Of a stretch of 64,000 nt of DNA, positions 58,411 through 64,000 are shown one piece after another. The stretch comes from Streptomyces sp. f51 (lineage in GTDB: Bacteria; Actinomycetota; Actinomycetes; Streptomycetales; Streptomycetaceae). Numbering within the stretch: position 1 is the stretch's first letter; every line of letters starts with the position of its first letter. Position numbers and translations under genes: made by a program. The stretch spans positions 1,918,501 through 1,982,500 of the forward strand of contig NZ_CP149798.1 in the NCBI RefSeq assembly GCF_037940415.1, written 5' to 3'. Under the pieces are notes generated by a model. It did not search any database. It saw only the letters and a list, made by a program, of their open reading frames with translations, and was not told the DNA's origin.

Positions 58411-59754
58411 ATGTACGTAGCGGACAGCCGCGCCGGTGCACCCGAGGCCGCGGCGGCGTCCGCGGAGAGCGCCGCCCGGTCCCGTGCCGGGCGGCGCCTC
58501 ACCGCGGTCGGGCCCACGGTGCTGGCCCTCGGCACGGTCAGCCTGATCACCGACGTCTCCTCGGAGATGGTGACGGCCGTCCTGCCCCTGTACCTGGTGG
58601 CGGGCCTCGGTCTGTCCCCCCTCGGCTTCGGACTCCTCGACGGGATCTACAACGGCTTCTCGGCGCTGGTGCGCCTGGCCGGCGGGCATCTCGCCGACCG
58701 GGGCGGCGGGCGTCACAAGTGGGTGGCGGGCGCCGGATACGCCCTCTCGGCCCTCTGCAAACCGCTGCTCCTGGTGGCCAGGACCCTCACCCCCATCGGC
58801 CTGGTCCTCGCCGTCGACCGCACCGGCAAGGGCCTGCGCACCGCCCCGCGCGACGCCCTCATCTCCCTGTCGAGCAGCCCCGAGACCCGCGGCCGCGCCT
58901 TCGGCGTGCACCGCGCGATGGACACCGCGGGCGCCCTGCTGGGTCCGCTCGTCGCCTTCCTGATCCTCCGCGAGACCGTCGACGGCTACGACGCGGTCTT
59001 CACCGTGAGCTTCTGCGTGGCCGTCGTGGGCGTGCTGGTCCTGGTGCTGTTCGTACCGGGCGGCGGGGTCACTCGGCCCGCGGCCGGGGCGGAGACACCG
59101 GCCGCGCCCGGCGCCGCCCCCACCGAACGCGCCGTGCCCCGCCCCACCCTGCTCGCCGCCCTCGCTCTGCTGCGTCGCCGGGAGCTGCGCGGGATCACGC
59201 TCTGCGCGCTCCTGCTCGGCCTCGCCACGGTCAGCGACTCGTTCGTGTTCCTGCTGCTCCAGCGCAGGCTCGGGGTGCCGGACCGCTGGTTCGCGCTGCT
59301 GCCCGTCGGCACCGCCGCCGCGTTCCTGCTGCTGGCCGTCCCGCTCGGTCGGCTCGCCGACCGGGCCGGCCGCCGGCGGGTGTTCCTGGCCGGCCACGGG
59401 GCCCTGCTCCTCGCGTACGGGCTGCTGCTGACCTCCTGGCACGGTACGGCGCTGCCGTTCGCCGTCCTGTTCCTGCACGGCGGCTTCTACGCGGCGACGG
59501 ACGGCGTGCTCATGGCCGCGGCCTCGGACAGCGTGCCCGTGGAACTGCGGTCGTCCGGGCTCGCGCTGGTCCAGACGGGCCAGGCGCTGGCCCGGTTCGC
59601 CTGCTCGCTCGCCTTCGGCGCGGCCTGGACGGCGTGGGGCGACCGTACGGCGCTCATGGTGTCGGCCGTGGCGCTGGCCCTGTGCGCGCTGTTCTCGACG
59701 ATCCTGCGCCCTGTCCGCCGCACCCCCGCCACCTCCGCGGAAGGCCTCGCATGA
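58411..59754 (+). CDS. MFS transporter
   Basis: 447 residues with about twelve hydrophobic segments. Major-facilitator marks are visible: GLLDGIYNGFSALVRLAGGHLADR and DRTGKGLRTAPRDALI in the first half, and GRLADRAGRRRVFLAGHG in the second. Substrate unknown. The ATG is one base after the phosphoesterase stop, and the next gene overlaps its stop (ATGA), so the three are cotranscribed. A role in moving a phosphorylated or dephosphorylated product is a guess from context. Confidence 0.87.
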   Translation: MYVADSRAGAPEAAAASAESAARSRAGRRLTAVGPTVLALGTVSLITDVSSEMVTAVLPLYLVAGLGLSPLGFGLLDGIYNGFSALVRLAGGHLADRGGGRHKWVAGAGYALSALCKPLLLVARTLTPIGLVLAVDRTGKGLRTAPRDALISLSSSPETRGRAFGVHRAMDTAGALLGPLVAFLILRETVDGYDAVFTVSFCVAVVGVLVLVLFVPGGGVTRPAAGAETPAAPGAAPTERAVPRPTLLAALALLRRRELRGITLCALLLGLATVSDSFVFLLLQRRLGVPDRWFALLPVGTAAAFLLLAVPLGRLADRAGRRRVFLAGHGALLLAYGLLLTSWHGTALPFAVLFLHGGFYAATDGVLMAAASDSVPVELRSSGLALVQTGQALARFACSLAFGAAWTAWGDRTALMVSAVALALCALFSTILRPVRRTPATSAEGLA

Positions 59755-60770
59755 CGCTGCGCACCCGCATCCTGGTCCTGGTCTCGGCACTGGTCGTCCT
59801 CGCGGGCGTCGCGACGGCCTCCGTGCTGCACGCCTCCGCGCGCGCCGAGCGCCGGAACCAGGCGCAGCCCGGCGGTCCCCTGATCACCACGGGGACGGTC
59901 GCGCTGACCGACTCCCGGCGGCTGGTGTTCCGGAACATGGCGTGGGGCCCGCACCGCGACGAGCTGACGTCCGTGCCGGCCTCCGACCCGTCGGGCCCGC
60001 GCACCGCGTCCAAGGTCAAGTGCCTGCGCTTCTACGCCGCTTCGGGCACCGGGGTGTGCCTCCAGGCGGTGCACGGAACGGTCCAGGACACCTACCGCGC
60101 GGTGATCCTCGACTCCGCCCTGCGGGTCAGGGCCCGCTACGACGTGCCCGGCATCCCGTCCCGCGCCCGCGTCTCGCCCAGCGGCCGCTACGCCGCCTGG
60201 ACGGCCTTCGTGGGCGGCGACTCGTACGCGGGCACGAACTTCTCCACCCGCGCGGCGATCGTCGACACCCGCACGGGGAGACTGACGCCGTCCCTGGAGG
60301 CGTACCGCGTGGTGAAGGACGGCAGCACCTACCGTTCGTCCGACGTCAACTTCTGGGGCGTGACGTTCGCGGACGACGACCGCACGTTCTACGCGACCAT
60401 GGCCACGCACGGCACGACCTATCTGATCCGCGGGGACCTGGCCACCCGCACCGTCACCACCGTGCACACCAACGTCGAGTGCCCGTCCCTCTCCCCCGAC
60501 GGCACGCGCGTCGCCTTCAAGAAGCGCGTCGAGGGCCTGCCCAAGGACGCCCCCTGGCATCTGTACGTCCTGGATCTGCGCACCGGGCGCGAGACGGCGC
60601 TCGCCGAACCGCGCAGCGTCGACGACCAGGTCGTCTGGCGCGACGACCGCACCCTCGTCTACGCGCTCCCCGGCGACTACGGCGCCGACCTGTGGACGCT
60701 CCCGGCCGACGGCACGGGCAGGCCGCGGCGCGTCAGCACCGCGGCCGTGTCACCCGCGTATCCGCGCTAG
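59751..60770 (+). CDS. membrane-anchored or secreted TolB-like beta-propeller protein
   Basis: 339 residues. An N-terminal hydrophobic segment (ILVLVSALVVLAGVATASVL) is followed by PD40/TolB-like propeller blades (RARVSPSGRYAAWTAF, ECPSLSPDGTRVAFKKR, HLYVLDLRTGRET, LWTLPADGTGRPRRVS). Two Cys (VKCLRF, GVCLQAV) may pair. Propellers of this sort bind or sense ligands outside the membrane. Four-base start/stop overlap with the MFS gene, third in the operon. Confidence 0.8.
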   Translation: MTLRTRILVLVSALVVLAGVATASVLHASARAERRNQAQPGGPLITTGTVALTDSRRLVFRNMAWGPHRDELTSVPASDPSGPRTASKVKCLRFYAASGTGVCLQAVHGTVQDTYRAVILDSALRVRARYDVPGIPSRARVSPSGRYAAWTAFVGGDSYAGTNFSTRAAIVDTRTGRLTPSLEAYRVVKDGSTYRSSDVNFWGVTFADDDRTFYATMATHGTTYLIRGDLATRTVTTVHTNVECPSLSPDGTRVAFKKRVEGLPKDAPWHLYVLDLRTGRETALAEPRSVDDQVVWRDDRTLVYALPGDYGADLWTLPADGTGRPRRVSTAAVSPAYPR

Positions 60771-60815
60771 GTCGGCGCCGGACGGCCGGTCCGGCCCGGA
60801 TGGGGACGGGGGCCG

Positions 60816-62051
60816 TCAGGACTCCGCGCCGGCGCGGCGACGGCGGACGGCCAGGACCAGGCCGGTTCCGAGAACGGCCGTGGCGGCGGCGGTCCCGGCG
60901 ACGAGCGGGGTGCCGTCGGAGCCGGTGCTCGCCAGGCTGCCGCCGGTGGAACCGGTGGTGGAGCCGCCGGTGGTGGACCCGGCCGACGTGGAGCCGGTGC
61001 CGCCCGTGGTGCCGGAGCCACCGGAGCCGCCGGTGGACTGGCCCGCGGGGTCGTTGCCGCCGCCCGTGGAGGAACCCGGGGGCGTGGCGGAGGCCGACGG
61101 GCCGGGGTCCTCCTCGTTGTCGGTGGGGATGGCGACGTGGATCTTGGCCGTGTCGTTGGCGGGGTTCTTGTCGAAGTCCGGGTGGATGTCGTAGACGGAG
61201 GTCACCTTGACCTGGCCGTCGGTGGTCTTCGTGCCCTTGGCCACGTCCAGCGTGAAGGCGTACTCCAGGGACTGGCCGACCTCGATGGTGTGGTCGTCGG
61301 GCGTGCAGACGTACACGGCCCTGCGCGGCGTCCCCCCGGGCGCGTCCGGGCCGTCGATCCCGAACGGCGCGCAGTCGTGGGGGACGACGGAGGCGGTCGT
61401 GCCCTTGGGGATGCGCACCATGAGCGCCGGCTGGTCGTCGCTCGTCCGGTTCCGGATCCAGCCGGGGCCGTCGTTGCGGAGCTGCACGAAGACGGACTGC
61501 TGACCTCCCGCGAGGGCCTCGGTGTCGTCACCGACGGCGACGAGGTCGGCCGAGCTGTCGGCGGTCAGGGTCAGCCGGCGGTAGCTGTCGCTGAATCCCT
61601 CGCCCGGGACCGCGCCCGTGGCCGAGGTGCCGTACTCGACCTCCTCCATCAGCGCCTTGGGCAGCGCCTTGAACCGTACGGGCGTCTCGGCCGAAGCCCC
61701 CGGCTCGATGACCGTGTCGAGCTCGCAGAGGGCCTGCCTGACCTGGTCCGCGACGGTCGAGTAGGTGCAGCCCTTCACCTCCTCGGGGAAGTCGAGCCCG
61801 CGGCTCAGCCTGACCCGGAAGGTGACGCCGTCGGCGGCCGCGGTGCCGTTGTTGGTGATGACGACGGACTTGTCGTACACCTCACCGGGCTTGGGGGACG
61901 CGCTCGGCAGACTCGATATCACGAGGGAGGGCTCGCCGGGATCGGCGTACGCCGGGGAGCCGGCGAACACGGGCACGGCCGCGACGGCCGCGACGGCGGC
62001 CACGAAGGCCGCCGGCTTGCGAAGGTGCGAGGGGCTGATGCGCTGGCGCAC
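60816..62051 (-). CDS. sortase-anchored surface protein with LAxTG signal
   Basis: 411 residues. Signal peptide (FVAAVAAVAAVPVFAGSPAYA), then repeated DUF11/CARDB-like Ig domains (KSVVITNNGTAAADGVTFRVRLS, QSVFVQLRNDGPGW). A Gly/Ser/Thr-rich wall-spanning stretch of short repeats precedes the C-terminal sorting signal LASTG, a hydrophobic segment and RRRRAG. Class E sortases of Streptomyces recognise LAxTG. No sortase lies in this window. GTG start after GAGGAG. Confidence 0.85.
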   Translation of the reverse strand: MRQRISPSHLRKPAAFVAAVAAVAAVPVFAGSPAYADPGEPSLVISSLPSASPKPGEVYDKSVVITNNGTAAADGVTFRVRLSRGLDFPEEVKGCTYSTVADQVRQALCELDTVIEPGASAETPVRFKALPKALMEEVEYGTSATGAVPGEGFSDSYRRLTLTADSSADLVAVGDDTEALAGGQQSVFVQLRNDGPGWIRNRTSDDQPALMVRIPKGTTASVVPHDCAPFGIDGPDAPGGTPRRAVYVCTPDDHTIEVGQSLEYAFTLDVAKGTKTTDGQVKVTSVYDIHPDFDKNPANDTAKIHVAIPTDNEEDPGPSASATPPGSSTGGGNDPAGQSTGGSGGSGTTGGTGSTSAGSTTGGSTTGSTGGSLASTGSDGTPLVAGTAAATAVLGTGLVLAVRRRRAGAES

Positions 62052-62275
62052 GGTGGGGTCTCCTCGTGGGAACAGTCTGGACGCCGCCGGAGGTTTCCCG
62101 TCCGGCCACGTCCTGGACACCTGGGAGGCGGCGAGGGTTGTACCGCTGCCCGAGGAGAGGGCCGTGGCGGCGCCCGCACCGGCCCGGACCGCCCGGCCGC
62201 GAAGGGCGCGTGCCGGCGGGACGGCCAGGACGCACCCGGGTGCGGGCACGTCCTGGCCGGAGGACCGGACCGGGA

Positions 62276-62821
62276 TCAGACGGTGCGCCTGACGAGGACC
62301 GAACCGGCCATCGAGTCGACCAGGGTCTGCTTCTCGCTGCCGAAGATCTTGAACAGGTTGACCCAGGCGACGATGCTCAGCGTGATGCCGCTGAGGAAGC
62401 CCAGGACGACGCCGCCCAGCAGGAAGTTGCGGACGAACAGCTCGCCCCAGGTCATCCGGACGCCGGTGTCCTTCTTCACGACGCTCAGGCCCATGAGCTT
62501 CTGGCCCGGGTTCGCCGAGTCGGTGGACCAGGTGACCATGGCCCAGATCAGCCAGCCGATGCCCAGGGTGACGGTCATCAGCAGAAGGTTCAGCAGGTAG
62601 GCGAGGAAACGCGGGCCGCCGCCCACACGCAGTTCCTTCGGCACGGTCTGCGTGACGAGCACGGTGTAGCCCGGCGCCGGGGCGGGAACGACGGGCGCGC
62701 CGTAACCGGCGGGCACGCTCGGAGCGGGTCCGAAGCCCGGCGCCTGCGTCGGGGCCGGCCCGGCCGCCGCCTCGGGCGTGGTCGGGGCGGGGGCTTCGGT
62801 GGACGCCTTGTCCATGTTCAT
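62276..62821 (-). CDS. RDD family protein with a Pro/Ala-rich N-terminal tail
   Basis: 181 residues. The first 50 are Ala/Pro/Gly-rich and likely disordered. The RDD domain follows with GGGPRFLAYLLNLLLMTVTLGIGWLIWAMV, NPGQKLMGLSVVKKDTG and a third segment near FLSGITLSIVAWVNLF. It ends MAGSVLVRRTV. Role unknown; it belongs to the same family as the protein divergent from glnA but has a different N-terminus. ATG at 62821 after GAGGAG; a second Met two codons in. Confidence 0.85.
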   Translation of the reverse strand: MNMDKASTEAPAPTTPEAAAGPAPTQAPGFGPAPSVPAGYGAPVVPAPAPGYTVLVTQTVPKELRVGGGPRFLAYLLNLLLMTVTLGIGWLIWAMVTWSTDSANPGQKLMGLSVVKKDTGVRMTWGELFVRNFLLGGVVLGFLSGITLSIVAWVNLFKIFGSEKQTLVDSMAGSVLVRRTV

Positions 62822-62963
62822 GGCACTGCTCCTCAAGAGGTCGGGACATGCGTGGGTGTCGGGAAGAGGTGCCTGCCGTGGCGCTGGGGCGACGGCGGGC
62901 GTGGGGGTTCGGGTGACGGCGGCCGCGCGGCGGCGGGCCGATGCCGCGTCGAGCGGCCCGCCG

Positions 62964-63269
62964 TCAGAGCGAGGCGAGCCGGTGGCGGCCCGGGCCGGCC
63001 GCCGCCCGTGGCCGCCGTCGGGGCCGGAGGTCACGGCGGGTGTGGTGCGGCCGCCCCGGCTGACTCGTGTCACCGTCGCCGGAAAAAGGCCGGACACGGG
63101 CGGACGCCGAGGGGCCGGTCACGGCGGTCAGCGGGGTGGCCGCCAAAGGGCAGGTCACAGCAGACAGCGGGGTGGCCGCCGCAGGGCCGGGCGTGACCGG
63201 GGTCCCGCAACCGCCGGGCGACGCGGGGCCCGCGGCGATCGGTTCGGCACGGGACGGACAGGCACTCAT
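62964..63269 (-). CDS. doubtful 101-residue Pro/Ala-rich frame
   Basis: A frame starts at an ATG with AGGGAAG upstream and encodes an Ala/Pro/Thr-rich sequence with an internal repeat (TPLSAVTCPLAATPLTAVTG) and an Arg-rich tail. A good minus-strand promoter lies 150 bp upstream (63429-63457), which is the main support. Its composition is also what random GC-rich DNA gives, so confidence is low. Apart from this frame, 62822-63646 holds no gene that I can support; part of it (63125-63200) is an imperfect repeat around AGCGGGGTGGCCGCC. Confidence 0.25.
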   Translation of the reverse strand: MSACPSRAEPIAAGPASPGGCGTPVTPGPAAATPLSAVTCPLAATPLTAVTGPSASARVRPFSGDGDTSQPGRPHHTRRDLRPRRRPRAAAGPGRHRLASL

Positions 63270-63428
63270 TCGCTTCCCTGAAGGACTGGCGCCCCGGGGG
63301 GCCCACAGGTGGAACGCGCGAACTCCCCCGACCACCCGGACACATCACGGGTACGTCCGCGCCCTGAGCGCCGAACCGACAGGAAAGTTCTTCACGTTGT
63401 GAAGATCAAGTGGTTGATGCGTGAGCAA

Positions 63429-63457
63429 TTGATAGCAGCCCTGAGGGACTCATGCAA
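63429..63457 (-). promoter_or_regulatory. minus-strand promoter overlapping a small palindrome in geneless DNA
   Basis: On the minus strand TTGCAT (63452-63457), 17 bases, TATCAA (63429-63434), the best-looking promoter in the stretch. CATGCA-ATG-TGCATG (63451-63465) is a perfect 6-bp inverted repeat at the -35, perhaps an operator. Transcripts would run toward the RDD gene at 62821, about 600 bases away. Confidence 0.5.
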
Positions 63458-63646
63458 TGTGCATGCTCAATCACGACGGCGCTGACCGGCGGAAACGAGG
63501 CGCCAACATCCCAACGAAACCCACCAGTCAGCACACCCGTACCACCACAAAGCCCTTCACCTAGGCACCCACCCGACGTGACACCCCCTCACCAGGCCAC
63601 CCGGACACCTGACCTGAGACGCACGCCCCGAAGCGGCGAGAACGAC

Positions 63647-63681
63647 CACGGGGCCCACGTTCGACGACCGTGGGCCCCGTG
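63647..63681 (-). terminator. terminator of the right-edge glutamine synthetase homologue
   Basis: Perfect 13-bp stem, 63647-63659 with 63669-63681 (CACGGGGCCCACG and complement), 9-base loop, 33 bases beyond the stop codon of the minus-strand gene. Confidence 0.82.
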
Positions 63682-63714
63682 TGCTGGGCCGTGGAAAATG
63701 CCTCTGACCTGTGC

Positions 63715-64000
63715 TTACAGCACCGGCAGATTCTTCCGCAGCTCGAAGGCGGTCACCTCGCTGCGGTACTCCTCCCACTCCGCCTTCTTGTTGCGCAGGA
63801 AGAAGTCGAAGACGTGCTCGCCGAGGGTCTCGGCCACGAGTTCGCTGCGCTGCATCAGGGCCAGGGCCTCGCCGAGGTTCTGCGGGAGGGGTTCGATGCC
63901 CATGGCGCGGCGCTCGCCGTCGGAGAGGGCCCAGACGTCGTCGTCGGCGCCCGGCGGAAGCTCGTAGCCCTCCTCGATGCCCTTCAGGCCGGCGGCCAGC
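63715..64000 (-). CDS. C-terminal part of a GSI-type glutamine synthetase homologue
   Basis: The last 94 codons enter from the right edge and stop with TAA (63715-63717). The segment reads LAAGLKGIEEGYELPPGADDDVWALSD near the edge and ends EALALMQRSELVAETLGEHVFDFFLRNKKAEWEEYRSEVTAFELRKNLPVL, typical of GSI C-termini. S. coelicolor carries glutamine-synthetase-like genes (glnA2/A3/A4) near glnE, some of which act on polyamines rather than ammonium; which one this is cannot be told from the fragment. It lacks the part that would hold the adenylylation Tyr. Confidence 0.85.
   Translation of the reverse strand, partial: LAAGLKGIEEGYELPPGADDDVWALSDGERRAMGIEPLPQNLGEALALMQRSELVAETLGEHVFDFFLRNKKAEWEEYRSEVTAFELRKNLPVL

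Overview
The window is high-GC (about 72%) actinobacterial chromosome, almost certainly Streptomyces. Supporting signs are the G/C-biased third codon positions, many GTG starts, and a gene set and order typical of the Streptomyces core: lipB-lipA, glnA, glnII, glnE, a second glutamine-synthetase-like gene, and a malR/malEFG/aglA/amylase/pullulanase cluster. All functional names come from reading motifs and family resemblance; no database search was run.

Layout. 1-7 kb: end of an unknown gene, a small membrane protein, a membrane-anchored peptidoglycan amidase, a MarP-like periplasmic protease, a GNAT acetyltransferase, a TIGR01777 epimerase, a 13-bp tandem-repeat array, and an FAD oxidoreductase that ends in three stacked hairpins. 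7-12 kb: an HTH/TPR regulator, then lipoate synthesis (lipB, lipA), a 64-residue protein and a DUF4191 membrane protein closed by a perfect 44-bp palindrome. 12.2-12.75 kb: a second, degenerate array of about 38 bp period. 12.8-16.5 kb: an RDD protein, glnA with a clear GlnR box, then a patch of unfamiliar genes with an integrase remnant. 16.7-24.4 kb: HtpX-PspAB envelope-stress pair, DUF1269, hydrolase, DUF2252, lipoprotein, winged-helix and ArsC-family genes. 24.5-28.8 kb: an exported barrel-like protein, glnII with a second GlnR box, a cysteine-codon leader-like ORF, a GlnRII-like regulator and an epimerase. 29-37 kb: DUF1996 exported protein, lipoprotein, TPR protein, a sigma-factor-like membrane fusion, and a hydrolase/reductase/TetR group.

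37-53 kb is an alpha-glucan utilisation regulon. Secreted pullulanase and two divergent alpha-amylases degrade starch and glycogen outside the cell. MalE-MalF-MalG import maltodextrins and AglA cleaves them inside. MalR (LacI family) lies divergent from malE. Three promoters (pullulanase, amylase, malE) share the same layout, TTGCTG-n18-(-10), inside clusters of CTTGCA/TGCAAG elements that should be MalR operators. No ATPase gene is present, so a shared MsiK-type ATPase elsewhere is presumed.

53-64 kb: a PAP2 phosphatase, glnE (which adenylylates the glnA product at Tyr397), a phosphoesterase-MFS-beta-propeller operon behind a PHO-box-like repeat, an LAxTG surface protein, an RDD protein, a sparsely coding stretch, and the 3' end of another glutamine synthetase homologue. 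Together with glnA, glnII and the GlnRII-like gene, this makes the window a nitrogen-assimilation region as well as a starch region.
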